Of a DNA stretch of 25,007 bases, positions 1 through 7,262 are shown piece by piece. Positions within the stretch are counted from its first letter, which is position 1; each line of letters starts with the position of its first letter. The notes beneath the pieces are model-generated. The model searched no databases. It was not told the origin of the DNA and saw nothing but the letters and a program-made list of their open reading frames with translations. Origin of the DNA: a virus; the IMG/VR virus record IMGVR_UViG_3300046517_000257, positions 1-25,007 of that record. The stretch is one strand, 5' to 3'. Position numbers and translations under genes: made by a program.

Positions 1-180
1 TTGCCATTTCAAATGAGTTGCCGGGTTGATCAGATTTGTCGCCGGGTAATTGACGTCGGCGCTGTCGGCGGTCGCCACCAGTGCCAAATTATTCCAGCCG
101 ACAATCGGGTGGTCGAGCGTAAAGCCGGTCTCATAGGAGGTGACCAGGGTCAGGCCGGCGGCGGGAATTACATTCGGCAT
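1..180 (-). CDS. Minor tail protein, N-terminal part only (discoidin-like start)
   Basis: The first 60 codons of a gene that runs off the left edge. The ATG at 180 lies two bases after the tape-measure stop (TGA at 182-184). The visible protein starts MPNVIPAAGLTLVTSYETGF and continues with a GWNNLA stretch, then YPATNLINPATHLKW. The pattern of a short beta-strand, then P-A-x-N-L-x-x-P-x-T and a tryptophan, is typical of discoidin-like (F5/8 type C) carbohydrate-binding folds found in phage distal tail proteins. The position straight after the tape measure fits a distal tail or baseplate protein. The family assignment is inferred from 60 residues only; the coding status is well supported. Confidence 0.75.
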   Translation of the reverse strand, partial: MPNVIPAAGLTLVTSYETGFTLDHPIVGWNNLALVATADSADVNYPATNLINPATHLKWQ

Positions 181-181
181 G

Positions 182-2296
182 TCATGCCACCTTAATTTTG
201 TAGCCGTCCCCGATTGCCTGATTAATGTTGGCCATGATATCGCGCAGCACGTCGCCGCGGTAATAGTCCTTGGGCGAAATGCCCTGCACGGTCACGGTTT
301 TGCCGGATCCGCTGTCGCCGTATTTGTTTTGGTCGACGCTCACACGCTCGCCTGGCGTCGCCATGATTGGCACCATTTGCGTGTCAACGCCGCCGGCACC
401 GCTGACCTGGAAGGTGCCGCCGCGCGCCATAGTGGCGGCCGGCTGTTGCGCGACAATCTTGGCAACCTGCGCCATGCCGGCGGCGACCATGGCACCCGCC
501 GCAATCGGTCCCAGGACCGGGCCGAGTTCGGCCAGGGCCTTGGTCGCACCGACTAGCGTGTTGATTATGGCCTGCGAAATGCTGAAGGCCTTGCCGATTG
601 CAAACATGGTGGCGTTGCCGTGCGCAAAGGTATTGAAGAAGTCCGCGAAGTTTCCGGCAGCCGTCGCCGCGGCCTGGCCGTAGCTCTCCATCATTTTCGA
701 CGCCGCTTTCATGGTGGCGTTGGCGAAGGTGTCGGTGCTGATTTTGCCGGCGTCGAGCGCGGCCTGTATGCGGTTGATTTGAACTTCGAACTGCTGCCAC
801 GGCGTTAGCGCGTCCTTGATCAGTTGCGCACCAAACACGCCGAGCAGCGCGTCGTTGAGCTGTTTCATTTTTGGCGTCAGGGTGTCGACGGTCCCGACAA
901 ATCCTTCGCCGGTATCCTTGATCAGTTTCAGTTTAACCGCCGCTGCGGTAAATCCCGGTGCCAGGCCTTCGAAGTCGCCGCGCAATTCGCGCGCTTGCAT
1001 GCCGAGCTTGAGAATTTCCTCGTTGAACTTTTTCGCGTCGCCGGCCGACGCCGGATTGAATGCCGGCGGCGGTTTTAAGTTTTTCAAGGCCTCGCTGGCG
1101 GTGTTGCTTGCGCCTTTCAACCCCTCGAGGTTGCCGGTCAACGCATTCAGATTAATGCCAATGGCTTCGGCGGCCTTGGCCATGCCGCCGCCGATATCGG
1201 GCAGCATGCCGCCGATCGCGTTGCCGACCTCTTTCACCTTTTCAATGAAGGCGTCGAGGTTGCCCGTGGCGTATAAAACAATGGCAGCGAACGCCGCAAA
1301 GCGCGCAATGGTTATTGCCTTGATCGCGTTCAACACCTCGCCGGCCACGGCCGCGGCGTAAAGTGCCTTGCCGAATTCGTACACTTGAATGGCAATGCCG
1401 AGGAACAGGGTTGCCAGCCGATACTCGACAAAGACCTCGATCACTTTTAACAGGAACGTAAAGTTATCGGCCAGCAGCGCCACCACGCGCAGCAGATAAT
1501 TTGCCGAGGTCGCCACCACATCATTTTGACGCGCCCAGCCGATCATTGCGTTGGTTATGTCGATCAGTGGCGGCAGCAAGTTGGTCGCCAGCACGTTGGA
1601 AATGCCCTGCGATATCACGCCGAACAGTTTCAAGTTGTCGACGAACTCGCGCGCCTGGTTGCTGGTCTTGGTCGATATCACCGCGCCAAAGTCTTCGGCG
1701 TCCTGGCGGGCTTTTTGTAGTCCTTCGCTGCCGAGGTTTAGCAGCGGGATCATTTCCTTGCCGATCCGCTGGCCGAAGATCGCGGAGGCTAAGGCCGATT
1801 TGGTCGCGCCGTCCTGGAAGCCGGAAAACTTCTCGGCAATGGCTGCCAGCACCACGCTCGGATCGTTCGACTTGAGGGTGGTCAGCGAAATGCCGAGCGC
1901 GTGAAACGCGGAGGCTGCCGGTGTCACCGCCCCGCCGGCAACCGCCAGCATGTTGGTCGACAGCTTGCTCATTGAGCGGCCGACCGCCTCAATACTCACG
2001 TCGGATAACTCGGCGGCGACTTTCAGCGCGGACAGCTTTTCGACCGGCACCCCGATTTTTTCGGAGAGCTTGCCGAGCTGATCCATCTGCTCGATTGAGC
2101 GCTGGACCGCGATCCCAATGCCGCCCACAACGCCGGCCAGGGCAGCGCCAGCGGCGACGGCCGCGGTGCCCAGGCTCGAGGTCAGGCCTTTGGAAAACTT
2201 TTCGAGCTGGCTGGTCGCGCCCTCAAATCCGGAGGTAAACGCCGCCGTATCGACGCCCAGCAATACGCGCAGTGCGCCTATGGTTGCGTCAGCCAC
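182..2296 (-). CDS. Phage tail tape measure protein
   Basis: 704 residues, GTG start at 2296, nine bases after the chaperone stop. Tape measure proteins set tail length and occupy the tail lumen before DNA ejection. The N-terminus (ATIGALRVLLGVDTAAF, then an F-x-x-G-F-x-x-A motif) matches the usual tape-measure start. Hydrophobic Ala/Gly-rich segments lie near residues 40-63, at several places in 270-345, and near 590-620, with Ala/Lys-rich helical sequence between them. It follows the tail assembly chaperones, which is the conserved siphovirus order. At 704 residues it is somewhat shorter than lambda gpH (about 850), so the tail is probably shorter than lambda's, on the general rule that length scales with protein length. 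No lytic transglycosylase or peptidase motif was recognised. Confidence 0.9.
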   Translation of the reverse strand: MADATIGALRVLLGVDTAAFTSGFEGATSQLEKFSKGLTSSLGTAAVAAGAALAGVVGGIGIAVQRSIEQMDQLGKLSEKIGVPVEKLSALKVAAELSDVSIEAVGRSMSKLSTNMLAVAGGAVTPAASAFHALGISLTTLKSNDPSVVLAAIAEKFSGFQDGATKSALASAIFGQRIGKEMIPLLNLGSEGLQKARQDAEDFGAVISTKTSNQAREFVDNLKLFGVISQGISNVLATNLLPPLIDITNAMIGWARQNDVVATSANYLLRVVALLADNFTFLLKVIEVFVEYRLATLFLGIAIQVYEFGKALYAAAVAGEVLNAIKAITIARFAAFAAIVLYATGNLDAFIEKVKEVGNAIGGMLPDIGGGMAKAAEAIGINLNALTGNLEGLKGASNTASEALKNLKPPPAFNPASAGDAKKFNEEILKLGMQARELRGDFEGLAPGFTAAAVKLKLIKDTGEGFVGTVDTLTPKMKQLNDALLGVFGAQLIKDALTPWQQFEVQINRIQAALDAGKISTDTFANATMKAASKMMESYGQAAATAAGNFADFFNTFAHGNATMFAIGKAFSISQAIINTLVGATKALAELGPVLGPIAAGAMVAAGMAQVAKIVAQQPAATMARGGTFQVSGAGGVDTQMVPIMATPGERVSVDQNKYGDSGSGKTVTVQGISPKDYYRGDVLRDIMANINQAIGDGYKIKVA

Positions 2297-2305
2297 TGAG
2301 CGCGC

Positions 2306-2656
2306 TCACTGCTTGTAAACGATTTTGCCGCCGGTCGCTTGTACCCAATTTTTAAGTCCTTCCAGTTGTTGGTCGAGCACGGCCGCCGTTTGCTTGTGCA
2401 TGATCAAGTCACGCAGCTGCGGAAATCGCTGCGTGCGTTGCAACGCCGCGGTGTGCCAGGCACCCCAGGCGCGCTCGTTATGTTCATTGATTAGTCGGTC
2501 GTTGTGGACTTCGAACGTCAGCGAAAGCGTGTGCGGCGTCTGATCCCAAAATGCGTCGTGATCATAGCCAAGCAACAGCCAGCGTCTTAAGAGTTCATCC
2601 CAATCTGTGCTTTCGCTGGCTTCGTAGGGCGCGGAAGGGCGGCCGCTCCGTTGTCT
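2306..2656 (-). CDS. Tail assembly chaperone, downstream part in -1 frame (T-like)
   Basis: About 116 codons in the -1 frame relative to the preceding chaperone, ending nine bases before the tape measure. The conserved part begins STDWDELLRRWLLLGYD and goes on to FWDQTPHTLSLTFE, which resembles the Phage_TAC_6 type of chaperone (W...LG...FW..TP.E). No ATG, GTG or TTG in this frame lies between the chaperone overlap and the DWDELL block. The only ATG, at 2794, lies far inside the other gene and would add an Arg-rich, out-of-frame N-terminus. The first TTG, at 2575, would cut into the conserved block. Synthesis by -1 frameshifting from the upstream chaperone, as with lambda G-GT, is therefore the best explanation. 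The coordinate 2656 is the suggested shift point; the true point is unknown. Confidence 0.75.
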   Translation of the reverse strand, partial: RQRSGRPSAPYEASESTDWDELLRRWLLLGYDHDAFWDQTPHTLSLTFEVHNDRLINEHNERAWGAWHTAALQRTQRFPQLRDLIMHKQTAAVLDQQLEGLKNWVQATGGKIVYKQ

Positions 2657-2967
2657 TTTGCGGCGTCGGTTTTGACCTTGGCCGACTCGAACGCATCCAC
2701 AAAGATTTTGGCAACCGCGTCCGGACCCATTTCGTCGATCATGTCGCCAACGTCGTCCTCTGTCAGCTGGTGCTGGCGGTAGAGGCCGGCCCAAAAAATA
2801 AGCCGCACGTCGGCGGCTCCGAGATCTTCGAAACGATCCTTGACGAATTTGACCATGGTCATGCCGGTTTTTGTTTCGATCAAAACCTGCGCATTGGTGC
2901 CGAGTTTGAACGTCCAGGATTGTCCCCGCGCTTCGAAATGCACTTCGCCTTTCACCGGATTTGTCAT
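2587..2967 (-). CDS. Tail assembly chaperone (G-like, GTA TAC family)
   Basis: 126 residues. The ATG at 2967 is chosen because AAGGAG stands about ten bases upstream; longer readings of this frame run through the tail tube gene and are not credible. The N-terminus (MTNPVKGEVHFEARGQSWTF) and the later LIETKTGMTMVKFV and DVRLIFWAGL stretches match the gene-transfer-agent-type chaperone family (Phage_TAC_11). These proteins bind the tape measure during tail assembly. The last 30 residues are Ala/Pro/Lys-rich and overlap the -1 frame reading of the next chaperone. It lies between tail tube and tape measure, the standard place for the G/T pair. Confidence 0.85.
   Translation of the reverse strand: MTNPVKGEVHFEARGQSWTFKLGTNAQVLIETKTGMTMVKFVKDRFEDLGAADVRLIFWAGLYRQHQLTEDDVGDMIDEMGPDAVAKIFVDAFESAKVKTDAAKDNGAAALPRPTKPAKAQIGMNS
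2653..2661 (-). other. Candidate -1 ribosomal frameshift site
   Basis: On the minus strand the zero-frame codons read GCA AAA GAC. A tRNA-Lys on AAA can slip back one base and still pair fully, because four A's are present. A shift here would join residue 104 of the chaperone to the -1 frame and give a fusion of about 220 residues. This is not a textbook X-XXY-YYZ heptamer. Other weak candidates in the overlap are GTC AAA ACC and GCG AAA GCA further downstream. The site is inferred from the overlap geometry. Confidence 0.35.
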
Positions 2968-2984
2968 GCTTTGCTGTCTCCTTT

Positions 2985-3410
2985 TTAGATAATCGTCAGC
3001 GGTCCAGGCTGACCGGATACGCGGAATTTCGCCGTCGCCGTAATGAGATCCCCGACCGTCAGGGCAATGGCCGCCGAAATCAAATAGGCATTGAACACCA
3101 GGCTCGAACCGTTCGGAAACACGACCCGCCGTGACTTGACCGTCCCGCTGCCGATCTCGGCGAACAACGCCTGATAGGTGGCGGGGATAAAATTGGCGAC
3201 GATATCCACTTCGCCGGCCGTTGGAATGCCCACCAGCACCTCGCGCCATTCGTTCGGTGCCGCTTCGTGACCGGCGTCGATCACGTCGCGCGTCAGCTCG
3301 GGCAGCGTGATCGAATTGACTTCCGCCGTGGCTGACCAATTGTCCGGACTGCCGCCCTGATTGGTCTGGAACAGCGAACCATAGCCAATGATCGCCAGCG
3401 TTCGCGTCAT
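2985..3410 (-). CDS. Tail tube protein paralogue 2
   Basis: 141 residues. The ATG at 3410 overlaps the stop of the preceding tail tube gene (ATGA). It is clearly related to that neighbour. Both have AIIGYG near residue 7-12, then an SPxNW motif, a GI/GL-x-x-x-GE motif near residue 65, a (F/W)PNG(S/T) motif, and VGDxxTATxxFxVxG near the C-terminus. This pattern fits the lambda gpV-like tail tube fold. Tube proteins form stacked hexameric rings around the tape measure. Which of the two copies is the main tube subunit cannot be told from sequence. The second could be a minor ring or tube-cap subunit. Confidence 0.8.
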   Translation of the reverse strand: MTRTLAIIGYGSLFQTNQGGSPDNWSATAEVNSITLPELTRDVIDAGHEAAPNEWREVLVGIPTAGEVDIVANFIPATYQALFAEIGSGTVKSRRVVFPNGSSLVFNAYLISAAIALTVGDLITATAKFRVSGQPGPLTII

Positions 3411-3847
3411 GGTGCCGGCGACGGGATCGTGACCGTTTGCGTGCCGTCGACCTTAAACACGCAGGTCGCCGTCATGCGGTCGCCAACGGGCGATACCGTT
3501 TCGTATCCCTTGACGTGCCCGAGGAATTGCCAGGTCGTGCCGTTCGGCCAGGTGATCAGAATTTGCACTTTCGTGCCCGAGGTCTGCAGTCCCATAAGCA
3601 GCAATTCGGTCACGCTGCCGGGTACGCGGTTCATTCCGATTGACGCCTCGCCGCCCTCGATCAGTCCCGGAATATATTCGCGGGTGCGGTTGTCGGAAAT
3701 AAAATGCGTGGCCTCAACGTCGGCCACCTGTAAATTCGGCGGCTTGACTTCGATCACTTCCTGGATTTGCGTCCAGTTGCCTGGCGACGCGCTGTCGCCG
3801 ATTTGGACGGTAGTACCATAACCAATGATTGCCCGTGTCGCGACCAT
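3407..3847 (-). CDS. Tail tube protein paralogue 1
   Basis: 146 residues with ATG at 3847, preceded by a strong AAGGAG about eight bases upstream. The sequence begins MVATRAIIGYGTTVQIGD and contains VEATHF, a loop with IPGLIEGGEASIG, WPNGTTW, and a C-terminal VGDRMTATCVFKVDG. This matches lambda-like tail tube proteins (major tail protein of siphoviruses). The strong ribosome binding site, against a coupled start for the copy downstream, suggests that this copy may be made in larger amount and serve as the major tube subunit. It follows the gp10-like and tail terminator genes, as expected for this position. Confidence 0.85.
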   Translation of the reverse strand: MVATRAIIGYGTTVQIGDSASPGNWTQIQEVIEVKPPNLQVADVEATHFISDNRTREYIPGLIEGGEASIGMNRVPGSVTELLLMGLQTSGTKVQILITWPNGTTWQFLGHVKGYETVSPVGDRMTATCVFKVDGTQTVTIPSPAP

Positions 3848-3865
3848 AGCTAGTTCTCCTTTGCG

Positions 3866-4417
3866 TTATTTGGATTGTATTGCCGCCAGCAGACGCAGTT
3901 GCTTCATGACCAGCCGCAGCCGCGCTTTTTCAATTTGCGTTGCCAATTCGGTTTGGATCAGTCGCAACGCTTCTTCCTTGTGCAAGTCCCAGGCCGGCCG
4001 CATGAACGGTTGCGGCGCCTGGTGGATGGTGCCGAATTCAAAGCCGTAGAACGCGCGCCGCGTTGGACCGATCACCGCAACGCCCGAGGTCATTTTGGGA
4101 TCGTCGTCGGTTGCGGCGTTGGCAGCGTGTGCCGCCTGGCCGGCTTCCTCGCGGGTCGCGCCGTGTTGCATGGCTTCGGCAAAAGCGGCCTTGCCGGCGT
4201 TCTCGGTGGTGAATTTGATTTTCGAGACCGCGATACTCGGCTGCACTCGCCGCACGCGAATGAGCTGCGTCGCTTCGTCGACGATTGGCTGTGCGGCCGC
4301 AACCAGCGCACGCCGGATTGTATTCTTAGCGGTGGCCTTCGGCAGTTCCGTTAACGCTTGCTCGAGGTCGGCCAGGCCTTCCACTTGCACCGTGATCTTG
4401 ACCGGATTGCTAGGCAT
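3866..4417 (-). CDS. HK97 gp10-like tail completion/connector protein
   Basis: 183 residues, ATG at 4417, overlapping the end of the DUF3168 gene by eight bases. The N-terminus VKITVQVEGLADLEQALTEL followed by a Lys/Ala-rich helix (KATAKNTIRRALVAAAQPIVDEA) is the hallmark of the HK97 gp10-like family, neck proteins acting at head-tail joining. The C-terminal FYGFEFGT...QPFMRPAWD is also typical of the family. The middle (residues about 85-115) is Ala/Glu-rich and somewhat longer than in short members. The neighbours (head closure, DUF3168, tail tube) are exactly those expected. Confidence 0.88.
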   Translation of the reverse strand: MPSNPVKITVQVEGLADLEQALTELPKATAKNTIRRALVAAAQPIVDEATQLIRVRRVQPSIAVSKIKFTTENAGKAAFAEAMQHGATREEAGQAAHAANAATDDDPKMTSGVAVIGPTRRAFYGFEFGTIHQAPQPFMRPAWDLHKEEALRLIQTELATQIEKARLRLVMKQLRLLAAIQSK

Positions 4418-4835
4418 TGCGCTCGGCGTACCAAACGTAATAGTCGCGACTGACGCGGTACATGAGGACGCCTTCGTCCCAATCGTCGCGGCCAGTGACC
4501 GAAAAAATTCCTTGTACGTTGACCGTGCCCAGTGGCGGGTCGAGCGTTATCAGGCCGGCAAATCCGCCCAGTTGTTCTTTGACGAGATTGGCCAGCGTCA
4601 TGGCGCTGTCGGCCGATTGCGACCAGGCGTCGATTTGATAGCGCGCCGATACCAGCCCGCTCGGGCCGTCCATTTTGTAAATGTCGAATTCGCTAATCAG
4701 ATTGTAAACAAGGCTGTCGCGCGACACGCCCTGCAGCACTTTGACCGGATAAATGCGGCCGTCGACCATGGCCTTAATGCCGGCGTTCGACGCCAGCAAT
4801 TCCAGCAGCCCAGGGCGAACGTCGACGAGCGTCAT
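4410..4835 (-). CDS. DUF3168-type tail completion (tail terminator) protein
   Basis: 141 residues, ATG at 4835, directly after the TAA of the head closure gene (TAAATG). The start VRPGLLELLASNAGIKAMVDGR..P, then SRDSLVYN, SARYQIDAWS and the ending GVLMYRVSRDYYVWY are typical of the DUF3168 family. This family includes tail terminator or completion proteins that cap the tail tube and join it to the head. It sits between head closure and the gp10-like protein, the usual order in lambda/HK97-type phages. Confidence 0.88.
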   Translation of the reverse strand: MTLVDVRPGLLELLASNAGIKAMVDGRIYPVKVLQGVSRDSLVYNLISEFDIYKMDGPSGLVSARYQIDAWSQSADSAMTLANLVKEQLGGFAGLITLDPPLGTVNVQGIFSVTGRDDWDEGVLMYRVSRDYYVWYAERNA

Positions 4836-5216
4836 TTAGTCCCTTTCGTCCTGGCGCACGACTGAGAAGATCCGCAAGCCCTCGCGCCGGCCGATCTCCT
4901 CGACGAATTGAATGTCGTAAACGCTATTGGCAGCCGGATCGCTTGGAGACTTCACCAGCGCCGACGCCGGATAAATAACGCGATCAATCGGCGTTATGTC
5001 GGCAATGATTTCCGCCCAGCGCACCACGAAGGCAACCGTCGCATTGCCGATAATTTGTTGTTTGGCGAACCGCTCCGACCCTGTGATCGGCTGCAGCGAC
5101 GCCGGCCGCGTCGACAGCGTGACCCAGGTCGGCACCGGCTCGCCCGACGCCGACTGCGAATAAACCGCGCGCTGGATCGCGATAGTGCGGTCGAGTGCAC
5201 CGCCGCCGCCCTTCAT
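4836..5216 (-). CDS. Head closure / head-tail adaptor protein (SPP1 gp16-like)
   Basis: 126 residues. The ATG at 5216 overlaps the stop of the upstream glycosyltransferase gene (ATGA), so I prefer it to the longer start at 5231. The sequence contains LDRTIAIQR, then GEPVPTWVTLSTRPASLQP, SERFAKQQ and an RW near residue 65, with IDRVIYP and a C-terminal GLRIFSVVR. This is the pattern of small beta-barrel head closure proteins (Phage_H_T_join type), which seal the connector after packaging. Its usual partner, the adaptor, is here about 10 kb away at 15142-15747, with surface and glycan genes between. Confidence 0.85.
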   Translation of the reverse strand: MKGGGGALDRTIAIQRAVYSQSASGEPVPTWVTLSTRPASLQPITGSERFAKQQIIGNATVAFVVRWAEIIADITPIDRVIYPASALVKSPSDPAANSVYDIQFVEEIGRREGLRIFSVVRQDERD

Positions 5217-6016
5217 TGGATCAGCCGCCACAAGGTGCCGTCGACCAACTCGGCTTCGTTAAACTGGCAATACGCCAACGAGTGCAGCCATTGATCGCGC
5301 TCGGGATAGGCCGGGCTTTCGATTTGGGAAAAATCGGTTTTCCCGACCAGCGCCGCCGCGCTGATCGGATCGACGAACACCGGGCAGCCCATGACCACCG
5401 CTTCGACGGCGGCAATCGAGCCGTGAGCGACCAGGCAGTGAGCGTCTTTGAGGTGTTCGAATAACGGCACTTTGCTTTCTTTGTCGCGCACAATGATTTC
5501 TCGGTCGGTGTATTGCTTGAGCTGCGCCAGCGTGCGCGCGGTCCAGCCGGGATCAGAAAACAAATTCCAGTAGTCGGGCAGGGTATCGGCGAGGACGATA
5601 TGCCGGCCCGACTTGCGCCAGGGCTTGACCTCCTGGCCGAGCTGCAAAGCGTTCCAGCGGTCGGCCGGCACGGGATAGATCTCGCGCATTTGCGGCGCGT
5701 TGACATGCCAACGGTAGAAGCCGCCGGGAATTCCCATGTCGCTGCCCTTCGGCAGCCAGGTCGCAAACACCCGCCGCAAATAGCCGCGGTCCCAGTAAAT
5801 CCAGGTTTTGCCGGCGGCCTTCCAGCGTTCGATATACGGCCGCAAAAACGGCGTGCAGCCGACAATCGGAATGATATCGGCCGGCAGCTCGTCGAGCCGG
5901 CGCGGATCGTCGCGCACCACGCGGCCGACTTTCACGCCAATGCCTTCAAACAGTTTCAGTTTGAATTTTTTCAAGCCGGGCGGAATGAACAGCGCCACCT
6001 TGCCGCGATCTATCAT
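5213..6016 (-). CDS. GT-B-like glycosyltransferase (capsule/Kdo-transferase-like)
   Basis: 267 residues. The ATG at 6016 overlaps the stop of the preceding gene (ATGA). Longer readings upstream are Arg/Ala-rich, out-of-frame copies of the neighbour. The N-terminal part has KVALFIPPGLKKFKLKLFEGIG. The C-terminal part has FEHLKDAHCLVAHGSIAAVE followed by AVVMGCPVFV, the pattern of nucleotide-sugar-binding GT-B domains in capsule synthesis and Kdo-transferase-like proteins: a His-Gly-Ser, then Glu and Gly-x-Pro-Val. A glycosyl transfer role is inferred; donor and acceptor are unknown. It is the last gene of the glycan cassette and is coupled to head closure, so it is co-transcribed with morphogenesis genes. 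Confidence 0.7.
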   Translation of the reverse strand: MIDRGKVALFIPPGLKKFKLKLFEGIGVKVGRVVRDDPRRLDELPADIIPIVGCTPFLRPYIERWKAAGKTWIYWDRGYLRRVFATWLPKGSDMGIPGGFYRWHVNAPQMREIYPVPADRWNALQLGQEVKPWRKSGRHIVLADTLPDYWNLFSDPGWTARTLAQLKQYTDREIIVRDKESKVPLFEHLKDAHCLVAHGSIAAVEAVVMGCPVFVDPISAAALVGKTDFSQIESPAYPERDQWLHSLAYCQFNEAELVDGTLWRLIQ

Positions 6017-6696
6017 CCGACCCGCCAATGTGCTTTGACCCAGGGCAGCCGCCCGAACAGTTCGGGCTTGCGCCAGCCGATAAACGTCACAATGCGCGCA
6101 TTGGGCGGCAGCTCGGCGTCGTGCCCCATTGGCCAGCCGGGCTTCTGGAAGGCGTAAATTCCGGACTGCTGCCCGCCTGGCCAGCCGGCCACGACCGGCA
6201 GCTTGTGCCAAATCCAGCCCTGATCGTCGGGGAATTCATGGAACGGCGCGCGGGCGGCTTTGGAGACTGAAAAGTCCGACCAGATCTCGGCGTGCCGGCC
6301 GACGCGCAATTGCATGACGCTGCAATTGTAGGGGTTCGGATTGCGCGCGTTGACGCCGCGCAAAATCAGAAAGCTGTCGTCGCGTTCAAACAGATCGCCG
6401 AACGGTCCGACCGCGATCAGGTCGAGGTCGAGGCTGACAACCCGATCCTCAAAGCCGTGCCGCTGTTGCCAGGCCGGATCGAACATGCGCAGCCGGCAAT
6501 AACAACCGCGGCCGATCAGCTCGGGATCCGAAATCGAGCGTTGCTCGACGCCGGCCGGCAGCTCCCGCGGCCGGTCGGTAAACACGACGAAGCGGTGCGG
6601 CGCTTTGTAATTGCGCCAAACGCCGGCCGCCAGCTTGGCCACATGGCTTTCGTTGTATTTGTCGCCCCATAGCCAGGTCACGAAATCTACAGCCAC
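6013..6696 (-). CDS. GT-A-like glycosyltransferase with DxD motif
   Basis: 227 residues, GTG start at 6696, overlapping the methyltransferase stop by about ten bases. The N-terminus AVDFVTWLWGDKYNE and the later PHRFVVFTDRP resemble glycosyltransferases commonly seen in phages of Alphaproteobacteria. A DLD motif lies near residues 90-92 in RVVSLDLDLIAVG, where GT-A enzymes bind the metal and nucleotide sugar. The C-terminal half contains FPDDQGWIW, which fits the usual acceptor and second acidic region. The substrate is unknown. The start is not certain because no strong ribosome binding site precedes it; translational coupling to the methyltransferase is likely. Confidence 0.75.
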   Translation of the reverse strand: MAVDFVTWLWGDKYNESHVAKLAAGVWRNYKAPHRFVVFTDRPRELPAGVEQRSISDPELIGRGCYCRLRMFDPAWQQRHGFEDRVVSLDLDLIAVGPFGDLFERDDSFLILRGVNARNPNPYNCSVMQLRVGRHAEIWSDFSVSKAARAPFHEFPDDQGWIWHKLPVVAGWPGGQQSGIYAFQKPGWPMGHDAELPPNARIVTFIGWRKPELFGRLPWVKAHWRVG

Positions 6697-7262
6697 AACA
6701 CGCCAATTCCGTTGTCTTGCTTGTCGTGTTTGATTTCAACGTGCCGGTAGGCCTGCTTGATCATGTTCCAGAACTGCGGCACCTCAATCGGCTTTTTGTG
6801 TTTCGGCATTGGCTCAGGCCGCCAAAAATTAATGTCGTGGAAGGCGACCAGCCGACACACTTTGCTGTAGTTGTCCCAATCCTTCGCCACATAAGGCAGC
6901 GTGTGGTTCGCGTCGATCAGGCAAGCGTCGAACGGTCCGAGCGCATAAACCCGCTCGATCACCGCGCCGTCAGTGCTATCGCCGATCAGCAAGTGAGCGT
7001 CGTAGCCTTTGCGCTTCAATGCTTCGACGCAATCATGCAAGTGCGGCAGCGTGTCCTTAAACGAGGTGTCGCCGTGCGGAAGGTCGAGCGCGACAATGCG
7101 CGATCCGGCCGGCAATGCGTTTGCGATATGCCACAACGAGCCGCCGAACTTGCAGCCGATCTCCAGATAACTCTTAACGCGCTCGGTCTGCAGTAGCTTG
7201 GTGAATTCGATCAGCTCGGTGCGGTTTTGCAGAAACGCCGTTTCGTATTTGAAGCTGGTCAA
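6687..7262 (-). CDS. SAM-dependent methyltransferase, class I
   Basis: 191 residues with a TTG start at 7262. AAAGAGG stands six bases upstream and supports this start. Motif I is visible at about residues 32-42 (YLEIGCKFGGS), an acidic residue ends the second strand near residue 60 (IVALD), and a CLIDANHTLPYVAKDWDNY block followed by VAFHDI resembles the Methyltransf_24 and cephalosporin hydroxylase-like groups. Placed between glycosyltransferases, it may methylate a sugar; that is inference. It overlaps the end of the GT9-like gene by 89 bases in another frame, an unusually long overlap for this compact region. Confidence 0.8.
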   Translation of the reverse strand: MTSFKYETAFLQNRTELIEFTKLLQTERVKSYLEIGCKFGGSLWHIANALPAGSRIVALDLPHGDTSFKDTLPHLHDCVEALKRKGYDAHLLIGDSTDGAVIERVYALGPFDACLIDANHTLPYVAKDWDNYSKVCRLVAFHDINFWRPEPMPKHKKPIEVPQFWNMIKQAYRHVEIKHDKQDNGIGVLWL

